From: Stutzerimonas stutzeri
GTDB lineage: Bacteria; Pseudomonadota; Gammaproteobacteria; Pseudomonadales; Pseudomonadaceae
DNA: 64,000 nt
Assembly: GCA_019056435.1 (NCBI GenBank)
Contig: CP077641.1
Location: forward strand, 1,426,001 to 1,490,000
Reading direction: 5' to 3'
Made by a program: the position numbers and the translations under genes
Shown here: positions 49,997 to 58,582 of the stretch, one piece after another
Layout: each line of letters begins with the position of its first letter
How positions within the stretch are numbered: position 1 is the stretch's first letter
The notes under the pieces: generated by a model
What the model was told of the DNA's origin: nothing
Seen by the model: only the letters and a program-made list of their open reading frames with translations
Databases searched by the model: none

Positions 49997-50128
49997 CCAG
50001 GCGGTCTGGACCCAGGTTGCGCCCCGCGTATACTGGCCCGTCTCTTCAGGCACCACGCGAAAATGTCCATGGCACGGCCAGCGGCCTGCCGTCTGCCTGA
50101 GTCATTCTGTTGTTGACCCGAGGTGACC

Positions 50129-50907
50129 ATGAAAGCCCTGATCCTAGGTGCGCTGACCGTTCTGCTGGCCGGCTGCGCCAGCGGCCCCCGCATCGACACC
50201 CGCCACACGTCCCTCGGCCAGGACAGCCGCGCGCAGTTCATCGTGCTGCATTACACCTCAAGCGATCTGCAGCGCTCGCTGGAAATCCTCAAGGGGGATG
50301 GCGTCAGCAGCCACTACCTGATCGGTGAATCCCCGCGACCATCTACCGACTGGTCGACGAGGATCGGCGCGCGTGGCACGCCGGCGAGAGTCAGTGGAAC
50401 GGCCGGACCTGGCTCAACTCCAGTTCCATCGGCATCGAGCTGGTCAATCGCGGCTACGTCGAGGATGCACAGGGCCGGCGCCTTTGGTATCCCTATTCCG
50501 AAGCGCAGATCAATGCCCTGGTCGTGCTGCTCAAGGACATCATGCAGCGCCATGGGCTCAAGCCCGGCGCTATCGTCGGACACAGCGACATCGCGCCTCA
50601 GCGCAAGGTGGACCCGGGTCCGCTGTTCCCTTGGAAGCGTCTCGCCGACGAGGGGCTCGTGCCATGGCCGGATGCCGTGGCGGTGGCGCAGCAGCGGCAG
50701 GTGTTCGCCGAGCAGCTGCCCGACATCGGCTGGTTCCAGCGGCAACTGGCCGCGCAGGGCTACAAGGTGCCGACACATGAGCATCTGGACCTGGAAACCC
50801 GCAACGTCATCGCCGCCTTCCAGATGAAGTATCGGCCGTCACGCTTCGACGGCGAGCCGGACGCCGAAACCGCAGCGCTGCTGGCGGTACTCAACACGCC
50901 ATCCTGA
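50129..50907 (+). CDS. ampDh2: AmpDh2-type N-acetylmuramoyl-L-alanine amidase lipoprotein (one frameshift in this sequence)
   Basis: After correction 259 residues. The lipobox LLAGC predicts a lipoprotein. The zinc amidase domain has the His of FIVLHYTSSD and the His/Asp of IVGHSDIAPQRKVDPGP. A C-terminal peptidoglycan-binding domain ends the protein (NVIAAFQMKYRPSRFDG). It cleaves peptide stems from peptidoglycan in the periplasm. The frame breaks at 50331-50334, where four C should be five. Position next to kinB matches P. aeruginosa ampDh2. The start at 50129 follows AGG and opens the signal peptide. Confidence 0.88.
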
Positions 50908-50913
50908 GCCGTT

Positions 50914-51321
50914 CTAGCTTCGCTCGGTGCAGCCGATCAGCCGTGAATCGGCCAGCGCGGCGGTGCGGTGGGGCGTCGCGGCGCGGTATTCCGGATCGGC
51001 AAGCATCGTCAGAAAGGCTTCCGGCGAGGGGTAGCGGACCAGCAGCATCTCATCCCATGCCTCCTCTTGCGGAGCGATCAGCGCAACGTGGGCTGCGGCC
51101 ATCAGTTGCACGCTACCGCCCACGCCACGGACCTTCGTCAGTGCGGTCCGGCTGTAGCGGGCGTAGGCCTCGCGGCCACTGCAGGGCGTCTGGGTCGGGT
51201 CGTCCGCATAGTCCGCCTGATCGCGGAAGCGCAACAGGTTGAGCATGAGGATAGGCGTGCCGGCGGGCATCCGTTCGGCAAATTGCTGCAGCTGTTCGGC
51301 AGTGGGATTGAGGCTCGGCAT
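50914..51321 (-). CDS. DUF1330 family protein
   Basis: A 135-residue cytoplasmic protein of the DUF1330 (dimeric alpha-beta barrel) fold. PILMLNLLRFRDQADYAD, then YARYSRTALTKVRGVGG and MLLVRYPSPEAFLTMLADPEYRAA are the typical motifs. No function is established. It is 38 bases downstream of the kinB stop on the same strand and could be co-transcribed. It is a separate gene: its own ATG is 51319-51321, and apparent fusion with kinB arises only from the kinB frameshift. Confidence 0.82.
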   Translation of the reverse strand: MPSLNPTAEQLQQFAERMPAGTPILMLNLLRFRDQADYADDPTQTPCSGREAYARYSRTALTKVRGVGGSVQLMAAAHVALIAPQEEAWDEMLLVRYPSPEAFLTMLADPEYRAATPHRTAALADSRLIGCTERS

Positions 51322-51359
51322 GGCGGCTCCTGACGCGGGATCGGGATCGCCCTGCCGGC

Positions 51360-53145
51360 TCAGATCGGCAGGGCGATGTAGAAGATGGTGCCGTGCCCGA
51401 TGCGCGAATGCACGCCGATGCGACCACCATGCAGCTGGGCGATTTCCTTGCATAAGGCCAAGCCCAGTCCGGCGCCACCGCGCCGCCGGCCGATCTGCAC
51501 GAAGGGTTCGAAGATCCGCGCCTGTTGGCTGTAGGGAATGCCTTCGCCGTTGTCCTCCACGCTGAGGATCACCCGCTCGCCGTGGTGGCGTGCCAGCAGC
51601 CTGATCTCGCCGCCTTTGGGTGTGCCGCAGCGCGTTGCTGAGCAGGTTGTCCAGCACGCGCTCCATCTGTTGGCGGTCGAGCAGCAGGGTGGGCAACGAG
51701 GGCTGCAGTTCGAGCTGGATCTCGATGTCGTTCTGCGCCGCAGCATCGACGAAGCGTTCGCGCGCTTCGTTGAGCAGTACGGCCGGATCGCAGGGGACCG
51801 GCTCGAGCTTCTGCTGGCCGCTCTGGTAACGCGAGAAGTTCAGCAGGTCGTTGATCAGCGTGACCAGCCGCTGCATCTCCTCGTGCACCGTGCTGAACAG
51901 ATCGGCCTCGCGGCTGCTTTCAGGATAGTGGGTGCGCTCGCGCAGCAGGCTGAAGGCCATCTGCATGCCGGTCACCGGCGTGCGCAGCTCATGCGAGGCA
52001 CGCAGGACGAACTCGTTGCGCACGCGCTCGAAGGTGCGCTGGTCGGTGACGTCGTGGAGCACCATCACCGCGCCGCTGATACGACCGTCGTGATGGTTCA
52101 CCGGGCTCATGCGCCAGGACAGCAGGCGGCGCTCGCCGTCGGCTTCGATCACCAGGTCGTCGGGCGGGCCGGACAGGGGCTTGTCATCCAGCACCAGGCG
52201 TGCCGCTTCGTCCAGCTCCGGATGGCCGAGCGCCTGCCCGAGGGTGGAGCCGATATGTTCGGTTTCCCACGCCAACTGGCGCTGCGCGACAGGGTTGGCA
52301 TGCTCCAGTCGGCCCTGGCGGTCGATGATCAGCAGGCCGTCGTCAATGCTGTCGAGCAGGGCCTGCAGGCGCTGTTGGCCGTTGACCAAGGCGTCGATGT
52401 TGGTCTGCTTGAAGGTATGCAGCGCCTGCGACATCAGGCCGAAGCGACGGCTCAGCGAAGACAGTTCGGCAATCGGCGACGAGGGCAGCGTGATGTTGAA
52501 ATCGCCGCGCCCGATCTGGTCCGCCACACTCGATAGTTGCTCGATGGGATCGCCGAATCGCCGAGCGAAGCTGTGCGCCGTGATGAAGCCGATCAGCAGG
52601 ACTGCTACACCGGTCAGGCCGAGTAGGCCGGCGAGCAGCTGGGCGCGCTCGCGGCTGCGGATCTCGGTGTCGCGGATCTGGTCGTACGCATCCTGCTGCA
52701 TCTCGACCATGAGCGAGCGGACCTTGTCGAAGGCGCGGCTCAACCCGTTGTCCTCGAGTAGCGTCAGCGTCTGCGCGGCCGGCGCTTCGAGGGCGGCGAG
52801 GAATTCGCCGTAGGCCTCGCCAATGGCGCGGTAGTCTTCCCGGCTGGGTTCGTCGGCCGCTTCGGCCAGGCCTTTCGCCAAGGCCGTTTCGAAGGCCTGC
52901 CGCGGCTGGGCAAGGGCGGTGTTGTCCCGGTCCTGGCGCACCAGGATCAGCAGGTGGTTGCCGAGCGCCTGGCGCAGCTTCTGATTGGCCTCGATCACGC
53001 CGAAGTTGTCGCGGATCAGCTTCTCCTGACTCTTGGCCATCTGCACCACGCTGACCAGGGCCAGGACCAGCCCCAGCAGCGCAACCGTCATCAGCGCCGA
53101 GAACCCGAGAAACAGCCGGGTCCGGAGCTTCATCTGAATTTTCAT
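51360..53145 (-). CDS. kinB: KinB sensor histidine kinase (one frameshift in this sequence)
   Basis: After correction about 595 residues. Two membrane segments (residues 10-38 and about 170-190) flank a periplasmic sensor region, followed by HAMP, a PAS domain (about 255-370) and the kinase core. The phospho-acceptor His is in LRASHELRTPVTGM; ATPase boxes are NLLSNALRHT, VEDNGEGIP and GAGLGLALCKEI. The frame breaks at 51618-51624, where two bases appear lost (or one gained) between ALRHT and PKGGEI. Its ATG overlaps the algB stop. KinB controls AlgB phosphorylation. Confidence 0.92.
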
Positions 53146-54488
53146 AGGCCGTATTGCTTGCGCTTCCGGTAGAGGGTCGAGGCGTCGATGCCCAGGGTCC
53201 GGGCGGCCTGTTCGAGGGTCTCGCTGGTGCTCAGCACGCCGGCGATGTGGGCACGTTCCAGTGCTTCCAGGCTCATGGCCTCGCCGATGCGCGGCGCGTT
53301 GCTGACCGCCTGATCAGCCAAGCCCAGATGGCTGACTTCGATCATTGCTTGCGGGCAGATGATGCTGGCGCGTTCCACCACGTTGCGCAGCTCGCGCACA
53401 TTGCCTGGCCAGCGGTAGGCCTTGAGCGCAGCGATGGCGGCATCGCTGAAACCGCGAGCCGGGCGGCCATAGCTCTTGACGAACGAAGCGAGGAAGCGCT
53501 CGGCCAGTGCCAGCACGTCTTCGGGGCGTTCGCGCATCGGCGGCAGGTTGAGCGTGATGACGTTCAGCCGGTAGAGCAGGTCCTCGCGGAACTTGCCTTC
53601 ACGAACCATCTCTTCCAGGTTGAGGTTGGTCGCCGCGAGGATGCGCACGTCGGCCCGCCGGGTGACCGGGTCGCCCACTCGCTCGTATTCCTTGTCCTGG
53701 ATGAAACGCAGCAGCTTTGGCTGCAGGGTCAGTGGAAAGTCGCCGATCTCGTCGAGAAACAGCGTGCCCCCGTCGGCCTGGTTGACGCGTCCCAGGGTGC
53801 TTTCCGTGGCGCCGGTGAAGGCGCCGCGGTTGTGTCCGAACAACTCGCTTTCCATCAGGTCCGCCGAGAGCGAGGGACAGTTGATGGTGATGAAAGCCTT
53901 CTTGGCGCGCCGGCTCCAGTTGTGGATGGCGCGCGCCAGTTCGCCCTTGCCGGTGCCTGACTCGCCAAGAATAAGGATGTTGGCGTCGGTGTCGGCTACC
54001 TGTCGTGCGGTTTCCAGCACGTTCATCATGGCCGGGCTGTGCGAGCCGAGCGCATCGTTGCGCTTCTGCACCTCGCCTTCGAGCGCCTCCAGGCGCGCGG
54101 CCATCTGGCGGACTTCCAGCTGCTTCGCCGCGGACAACCGCAGCTGCTCGGGACTGCAGGGTTTGACCAGATAATCCGCAGCGCCGGCCTGCATGGCGTC
54201 CACTGCCGTATCGACCGCCGAATGCGCGGTGACGATCACCACGCGCATCCAGGGCGCGAGCACACGCATTTGCTGCAGGACATCCAGGCCATTGTCCTCG
54301 CCCAGACGCAGGTCCAGAAAGCAGAGATCGAACACCTGGCGCTGCAGGATCGCTTCGGCTTGTGAAGCGCTGGCGGCGGTGACGACCGTATAGCCACGAT
54401 CTTCCAGGCAGTAGCGGAAGGTACGCAGGATCGCGGCCTCGTCATCTACCAGAAGGATGCGGCCACCGGTGTCGGTCGTTTGGTCCAT
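53142..54488 (-). CDS. algB: AlgB, NtrC-family response regulator
   Basis: A 448-residue activator with receiver (Asp59 in FLDLRLGEDNG), AAA+ ATPase (GESGTGKGELARAI; GAFTGA at the sigma-54-contact loop; GTLFLDEIGDFPL) and a C-terminal Fis-type helix-turn-helix (AARTLGIDASTLYRKRKQYGL). In P. aeruginosa it controls alginate and quorum-sensing-linked genes. The intact GAFTGA motif means it should be able to activate sigma-54 promoters, of which two candidates lie just upstream. Four-base overlap with kinB. Confidence 0.95.
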   Translation of the reverse strand: MDQTTDTGGRILLVDDEAAILRTFRYCLEDRGYTVVTAASASQAEAILQRQVFDLCFLDLRLGEDNGLDVLQQMRVLAPWMRVVIVTAHSAVDTAVDAMQAGAADYLVKPCSPEQLRLSAAKQLEVRQMAARLEALEGEVQKRNDALGSHSPAMMNVLETARQVADTDANILILGESGTGKGELARAIHNWSRRAKKAFITINCPSLSADLMESELFGHNRGAFTGATESTLGRVNQADGGTLFLDEIGDFPLTLQPKLLRFIQDKEYERVGDPVTRRADVRILAATNLNLEEMVREGKFREDLLYRLNVITLNLPPMRERPEDVLALAERFLASFVKSYGRPARGFSDAAIAALKAYRWPGNVRELRNVVERASIICPQAMIEVSHLGLADQAVSNAPRIGEAMSLEALERAHIAGVLSTSETLEQAARTLGIDASTLYRKRKQYGL

Positions 54489-54603
54489 GGATGCTCCAGG
54501 TCGGCAAAGCAGATTTGGCTGGCAAATCGGTAAAAGAGATGGATGGCGGCCCTGCGGGCAGGGCGGCTGCGCTTCGGCGCCTGCATTAGTCTACGAAAAG
54601 TCT

Positions 54604-54645
54604 TGCAAGTTGCACGGTCGAGATAGGGCTTTACTGCAGGCTGCA
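54604..54645 (+). promoter_or_regulatory. Tandem palindromic activator sites (TGCAR-N-YTGCA) upstream of a sigma-54 promoter
   Basis: TGCAA-G-TTGCA (54604-54614) and TGCAG-G-CTGCA (54635-54645) are perfect 5+1+5 palindromes 31 bases apart, about three helical turns. The first begins 109 bases before the -24 GG at 54713. This is the layout of enhancer sites for an NtrC-type activator. AlgB is the obvious candidate by proximity, but no AlgB consensus is known to me. Confidence 0.6.
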
Positions 54646-54671
54646 ATCAGACGGCAATCGCGCTGCGCTTT

Positions 54672-54684
54672 CAAGCCATTGATT
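54672..54684 (-). promoter_or_regulatory. IHF consensus site between activator sites and sigma-54 promoter
   Basis: On the minus strand AATCAATGGCTTG matches WATCAR-N4-TTR perfectly. It lies between the tandem palindromes and the -24/-12 elements, where IHF typically bends DNA to bring the activator to sigma-54 polymerase. Confidence 0.6.
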
Positions 54685-54711
54685 TGCAATGAATCAGCAT
54701 GGACCTCCGGG

Positions 54712-54728
54712 TGGCACGTCGCTTGCGA
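54712..54728 (+). promoter_or_regulatory. Sigma-54 (-24/-12) promoter of the PA2169-family gene
   Basis: TGGCACG-TCGC-TTGCGA matches the RpoN consensus TGGCACG-N4-TTGCW except for the last base. GG (54713-54714) and GC (54725-54726) are separated by exactly 10 bases. The predicted transcript starts about 45 bases before the gene and contains the perfect GCCCCC-TGCA-GGGGGC hairpin (54752-54767) just before the GGAGG ribosome site. Confidence 0.8.
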
Positions 54729-54781
54729 CTGATGACCCACCTGTCTGACAAGCCCCCTGCAGGGGGCATTGGAGGTTTCCC

Positions 54782-55219
54782 ATGGCGCACAACATGTCCC
54801 AACTCAACGAGCTGATCGAGATCACCCGTGACGGCCAGCACTTTTACCAGCATGCGATGGAAGCGGTGAAGGATGTCGAGCTCCAGCATCTGTTCCGCGA
54901 CCTCGCACAGGCCAAGACGCACGTTATCCAGGCACTGTCGGTAAAGGTCGCGGCGAACCAGGAGCAGCCAGCACAAGGCGGCACCACCGCCGGCAAGTTG
55001 CGCGAGGTCTACGCCGACACCAAGGCACGCCTGAGCGACCCCGACGCTGTCTACGTGGACCAGCTCGACCAGGCTGAGGAGCGCATTCTCGGCGCTTTCG
55101 AAGATGCGCTGAAGACCGCCGAACCCGACGTGCGGGCCTTGCTGGCCATCGAGCTGCCGAAGCTGCGCGCCTGTCATGCCCGCATCCATGCACTCAATCA
55201 TCGCGACGAGGGCCGTTGA
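54782..55219 (+). CDS. PA2169-family four-helix-bundle (DUF2383) protein
   Basis: A 145-residue, fully helical ferritin-like protein. MSQLNELIEITRDGQHFYQHAMEA and the second half EERILGAFEDALKTAEPDV fit the DUF2383/PA2169 family of four-helix bundles. Several Glu and His could bind metal but a complete di-iron set is not obvious. Function is unknown; related proteins are associated with stress or biofilm conditions. GGAGG at 54771 gives a strong start. It is divergent from algB and has a near-consensus sigma-54 promoter. Confidence 0.85.
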   Translation: MAHNMSQLNELIEITRDGQHFYQHAMEAVKDVELQHLFRDLAQAKTHVIQALSVKVAANQEQPAQGGTTAGKLREVYADTKARLSDPDAVYVDQLDQAEERILGAFEDALKTAEPDVRALLAIELPKLRACHARIHALNHRDEGR

Positions 55220-55240
55220 GACCAAGGGATTAGGTCGTCG

Positions 55241-55254
55241 TGCAATTCGCACGG
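55241..55254 (+). promoter_or_regulatory. Second activator-type element, 109 bases before a second sigma-54 promoter
   Basis: TGCAATTCGCACGG shares 12 of 14 bases with TGCAAGTTGCACGG at 54604-54617 upstream of the first promoter. It begins exactly 109 bases before the GG of the second -24 element, the same distance as at the first. A half-like TGCAATTTAAATTG follows at 55273, 32 bases later, mirroring the tandem arrangement of the first promoter. Confidence 0.55.
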
Positions 55255-55348
55255 CCTCGCTTCAGGGTATCGTGCAATTTAAATTGACAGCCCCTCGAAT
55301 GAGTATCGTAAGTTACTGATATATATATAAAAACTAAACGATTAAAGC

Positions 55349-55364
55349 TGGCATGAGGTCTGCA
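55349..55364 (+). promoter_or_regulatory. Second sigma-54-like promoter
   Basis: TGGCATGAGGTCTGCA has GG (55350-55351) and GC (55362-55363) separated by exactly 10 bases, with TGGCAT for TGGCAC and CTGCA for TTGCA. It lies 49 bases before the start of a small exported protein gene. AT-rich DNA (55318-55345) lies just upstream. Confidence 0.6.
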
Positions 55365-55412
55365 ATCTCCTAAGTAATTCAGATTGCCCCGCATGCTTAG
55401 AAGGAGTTGAGG

Positions 55413-55649
55413 ATGAATCGCAACGCACGCTTCTCACTGGTTGGAAAGGCTTGTCTTACTGCTGCGGTCGTGACCCTTCTCGTTGGTGCCGAGCGACCGA
55501 TGTCGCAACCGCTCAGCCAGACGCAACAGCAGCCGGCGGAACGAATCCGCCTGTATGACGCTCAACCGGTAGGGATCGTGCAGACCGGGCCCGCACCCAG
55601 AACGATCGATTATGTGCAGGTCCGGTCCGAACAGCGTTGGGTTTTCTGA
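55413..55649 (+). CDS. Small exported hypothetical protein, 78 residues
   Basis: A 78-residue protein beginning MNRNARFSLVGKACLTAAVV, a signal peptide or membrane anchor, followed by a Gln-rich stretch (SQTQQQPAERIRLYD) and a short basic/aromatic end (RSEQRWVF). No family is recognised. AAGGAG at 55401-55406 gives a strong ribosome site for the ATG at 55413. It lies behind the second sigma-54-like promoter and 67 bases before the DUF1328 gene, with which it may be co-transcribed. Confidence 0.75.
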   Translation: MNRNARFSLVGKACLTAAVVTLLVGAERPMSQPLSQTQQQPAERIRLYDAQPVGIVQTGPAPRTIDYVQVRSEQRWVF

Positions 55650-55716
55650 GCCGTATCCATCAGCCTGATCCTGACGATCCTGCTGAGAAGTTTCTGAACC
55701 GAAGAGGAGAGACACC

Positions 55717-55887
55717 ATGCTGAGTTGGGCCATTACCTTCCTGATCATCGCCATCATCGCTGCGGTACTGGGCTTCGGTGGTATCGCAGGCACGGCAACG
55801 GGCATCGCGAAGATCCTGTTCGTCGTGTTCCTGGTGCTGTTCGTGGCATCGCTGATCTTTGGCCGTGGTCGCGGCCCTCGAGTCTGA
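55717..55887 (+). CDS. DUF1328 (YtjA-like) small membrane protein
   Basis: A 56-residue protein: [20 protein letters not shown], then [20 protein letters not shown] and a basic tail GRGRGPRV. Two membrane helices with the [12 protein letters not shown] turn are diagnostic for DUF1328/YtjA. The function is unknown; members are induced by stress in other bacteria. GAAGAGGAGA lies at 55701-55710 before the ATG. A hairpin with a GCGA loop follows the stop. Its small size and neighbours suggest a stress-responsive set. Confidence 0.88.
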   Translation: MLSWAITFLIIAIIAAVLGFGGIAGTATGIAKILFVVFLVLFVASLIFGRGRGPRV

Positions 55888-55895
55888 CGCGACAT

Positions 55896-55913
55896 GCCGC
55901 CCGCGAGGGCGGC
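55896..55913 (+). terminator. Hairpin after the DUF1328 gene
   Basis: GCCGCCC-GCGA-GGGCGGC is a perfect 7-bp stem with a stable GNRA tetraloop, eight bases after the stop. It lacks a T-run and may stabilise the mRNA end rather than terminate. Confidence 0.5.
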
Positions 55914-55998
55914 TGCAACACCTCGACGGAAGTTTCACGGACAGGAAGCCAGCATTCAGAGGCGCTGCACAAGTGGCGGCTCGTTCGATCTAGATGCC

Positions 55999-56160
55999 GC
56001 TGACAAGGCAGGTATCTTTCCCGCGTGGCGGGTGAACCAGGGGGTCGGGACGCTCTGCGTTTGGAGCGACCTAGGGGTACAGGGGGTACCTCCGGCAAAG
56101 GACCAGGTTCAGTGACGCGCAACCGAAGGTGGCTTTCACCACCTTCGGTCTGCATCTTTC
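55999..56160 (+). ncRNA. Candidate small regulatory RNA
   Basis: The 370 bases between the DUF1328 and SpmAB-like genes hold no open frame with a plausible product. They contain several hairpins: CCCGC-GTG-GCGGG, GCTC..GAGC and GTAC-AGGGG-GTAC. A strong terminator closes the segment. A CTAGAT box just upstream could be a -10. It may be an RgsA/P16-type Pseudomonas RNA, but I cannot confirm this from memory. Ends are approximate. Confidence 0.45.
56123..56148 (+). terminator. Strong intrinsic terminator
   Basis: CCGAAGGTGG and CCACCTTCGG form a perfect 10-bp stem with a 6-base loop (CTTTCA), followed by TCTGCATCTTTCC. No coding sequence ends nearby upstream (the DUF1328 stop is 236 bases away), which suggests it terminates a non-coding transcript. 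Confidence 0.75.
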
Positions 56161-56257
56161 CGTTCTCCCTCCGTTTCACCCATTTCCCCGGCCAAACGCA
56201 TGACCGCTGGCAGTTCACGCCGCTATCATCGCGCCCAGTCATCCGCGGGAGAAAAAC

Positions 56258-57486
56258 ATGCTCAATGGCCTCTGGCTTGGCTTTTCGTGGTCGCAGCGAT
56301 CGCGGCCCTGGCGCGGTGGCTGATTGGGGAAGACCCGGCGGTGTTCGCCGCGCTGGTCGAGAGCCTTTTCGCCATGGCCAAGCTGGCCGTGGAAATCATG
56401 ATCGTGCTGTTTGGCACCCTGACGCTGTGGCTCGGGTTTCTGCGCATCGCCGAGAAGGCTGGTCTGATCGAGCTGCTGGCGCGCGTGCTCGGACCGCTGT
56501 TCCGTCGCTTGATGCCCGAGGTGCCGGCCGGCCATCCGGCCCTGGGGTTGATTACCCTCAATTTTGCCGCCAATGGCCTTGGCCTGGACAACGCCGCCAC
56601 GCCGATCGGGTTGCGGGCGATGCGCGCCCTTCAGGAGCTCAATCCCACTCCGGCCGTCGCGACCAACGCGCAGATCCTGTTCCTGGTGCTCAACACCTCC
56701 TCCCTGACGCTGCTGCCGGTCTCCATCTTCATGTACCGCGTACAGCAGGGTGCGGAGGATCCGACCCTGGTCTTCCTGCCGATCTTGTTGGCGACCACGG
56801 CCTCGTCGCTGGCCGGCTTGCTCGCCGTCGCCCTGGTTCAGCGCCTGCGAATCTGGGATCCGGTGGTGCTGGCCTATTTCGTTCCGGGCGCGCTGCTGCT
56901 CGGTGGTTTCATCGCGCTGCTGGCCGGCTTGTCGGCGACCGCCCTGGCCTCGCTGTCCTCGCTGCTCGGCAATCTCACCCTGTTCGGGTTGATCATCGCC
57001 TTCATCGTGATCGGCGCGCTGCGCAAGGTACCGGTCTACGAGAGTTTCGTCGAAGGGGCGCAAGAGGGCTTCGAGGTTGCCAAGAGCCTGTTGCCCTATC
57101 TCATCGCAATGCTCTGCGCGATCGGGGTGCTGCGTGCTTCAGGCGCGCTGGAGTTCGGCCTCGATGGCATCCGTTGGCTGGTCGAGGTGCTGGGGTGGGA
57201 CACGCGCTTTGTCGATGCGCTGCCGACGGCGTTGGTCAAACCGTTTTCCGGTAGCGCCGCGAGGGCAATGTTGATCGAGACGATGCAGAGCCAGGGCGTC
57301 GACTCCTTCCCGGCGCTGGTGGCGGCGACGGTGCAGGGCAGCACCGAGACGACCTTCTACGTGCTGGCGGTGTATTTCGGTGCGGTCGGGATTCAGCGCG
57401 CGCGGCATGCGGTGGGCTGTGCTTTGGCGGCGGATGCCGCGGGGATCACCGCGGCGATCCTGGTGTGCTATTGGTTTTTTGGATAA
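56258..57486 (+). CDS. Nucleoside recognition (SpmA/SpmB-like) membrane protein (one frameshift in this sequence)
   Basis: After correction about 409 residues with around ten membrane segments and two nucleoside-recognition (Gate) domains, like SpmA and SpmB fused. NFAANGLGLDNAATPIGL in the first half and VKPFSGSAARAMLIE with GSTETTFYVLAVYFG in the second are the signatures. The substrate is unknown in Gram-negative bacteria. The frame breaks at 56282-56285, where four T should be five, giving MLNGLWLGFFVVAAIAAL. The start 56258 follows GGGAG. Transcribed alone after a strong terminator. Confidence 0.85.
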
Positions 57487-57555
57487 GCGGCGGGGCTGGC
57501 TCAGACTCTTCCGTCAGGTTGCCGCGCCACGCGCGGGTGCAGCACCGAGCGCGCG

Positions 57556-58581
57556 CTAGCCCGCCAAGCGCTGCCATACGCGAAACAACGGTTCCGCCAG
57601 AAACATCACCAGGAACAACCTCAACACCTGCACCGCCGTCACCAGCGCCACCGACAGCTGCAGCGCTTCAGCCGTCAGGCAGAGTTCAGTGATGCCGCCA
57701 GGCATCATGCCGAGCATGAGCGAGGTCTGGTTCAGCGTCGCGGCCCAGCCCAGCGCCTCCGCAAGGCCGGCTGCCGCCGCCATGGCCAACAGGGTGAACA
57801 GCAGCACCCGTAGCAGGAACCCCGGTGCGTTGCGAAAGAAGGGGCGATCGAAATGACAACCCAGCGAGCAGCCGATCAGCCATTGGCCGACCTGGCCGGC
57901 ACCGGGAGGCAGACCGAGGTGCAGGTCGAAGGCCACCGCGGCGATGGCGCAGGCAGTCAGCGGGCCTAGCATCCAGGGGTTGGGCTGGCCCAGGCGCTTC
58001 CACAACAAGGCCAGCAGCGCGCCGGCCGGTAACAGCACGGCCAGCCAGGCCCAGCTCACCGGATACGGCGCCGGCGGCTCGACCGGCGGCAGGCTCCAGG
58101 TGAAGAGCGCCGGCACTACCAGGACCACCAGCAGCAGGCGCAGGCTGTGCGCGGCAGCGACCCGTGCGGGCTGGGCCTCGTGGCGCGCGGCCAGATTGAC
58201 CATCTCGCTGGCCCCGCCCGGCATGCTGGCGAAGAAGGCGGTAGCCCGGTCGACCCCGCCGCGCATCAACACGACGAGTCCGATCAGACCGAGCAACAAG
58301 GTGCCGAGGGCCGCGGCGAGAATCACGCCGAAGTGGCTCAGGACCTGTTCCATCACCTCGCTGGTGAAGTGCAGGCCGATGGCGCTGGCGATGATCCATT
58401 GGCCGGTCTGGCGACCGCGTGGCACTTCCTGCACCAGCCAGCCGCTGCAGCGCACGAGGATTACCGCCAGCAGCGAGCCGACCATCCAGGGCAGCGGCCA
58501 GTCCGCCAGGCTGGCGAGCCAGCCGCCGAAGGCGCCCACCAGTGGGGTCGCCCACCAGCGGGGCAAGCGCCGGTCGCGCAT
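57556..58581 (-). CDS. AbrB-family (COG3180) integral membrane protein
   Basis: A 341-residue membrane protein with about ten helices in two similar halves. PLPWMVGSLLAVILVR, FFASMPGGASEMVNLA and LMLGMMPGGITELCLTAEAL are the repeated motifs of the AbrB/putative ammonia monooxygenase regulator family. Despite the name it is not a DNA-binding AbrB. The function is uncertain; such genes often follow tripartite tricarboxylate transporters. Its ATG at 58581 starts one base after the tctA stop, so it belongs to the tct operon. Confidence 0.85.
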   Translation of the reverse strand: MRDRRLPRWWATPLVGAFGGWLASLADWPLPWMVGSLLAVILVRCSGWLVQEVPRGRQTGQWIIASAIGLHFTSEVMEQVLSHFGVILAAALGTLLLGLIGLVVLMRGGVDRATAFFASMPGGASEMVNLAARHEAQPARVAAAHSLRLLLVVLVVPALFTWSLPPVEPPAPYPVSWAWLAVLLPAGALLALLWKRLGQPNPWMLGPLTACAIAAVAFDLHLGLPPGAGQVGQWLIGCSLGCHFDRPFFRNAPGFLLRVLLFTLLAMAAAAGLAEALGWAATLNQTSLMLGMMPGGITELCLTAEALQLSVALVTAVQVLRLFLVMFLAEPLFRVWQRLAG

Positions 58582-58582
58582 C

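Noticed and set aside
50914..53145. A KinB-DUF1330 fusion protein
   Set aside because: The kinB frame slip at 51618-51624 shifts into the DUF1330 frame. The correct kinB frame ends at 51360, and DUF1330 has its own ATG at 51321.
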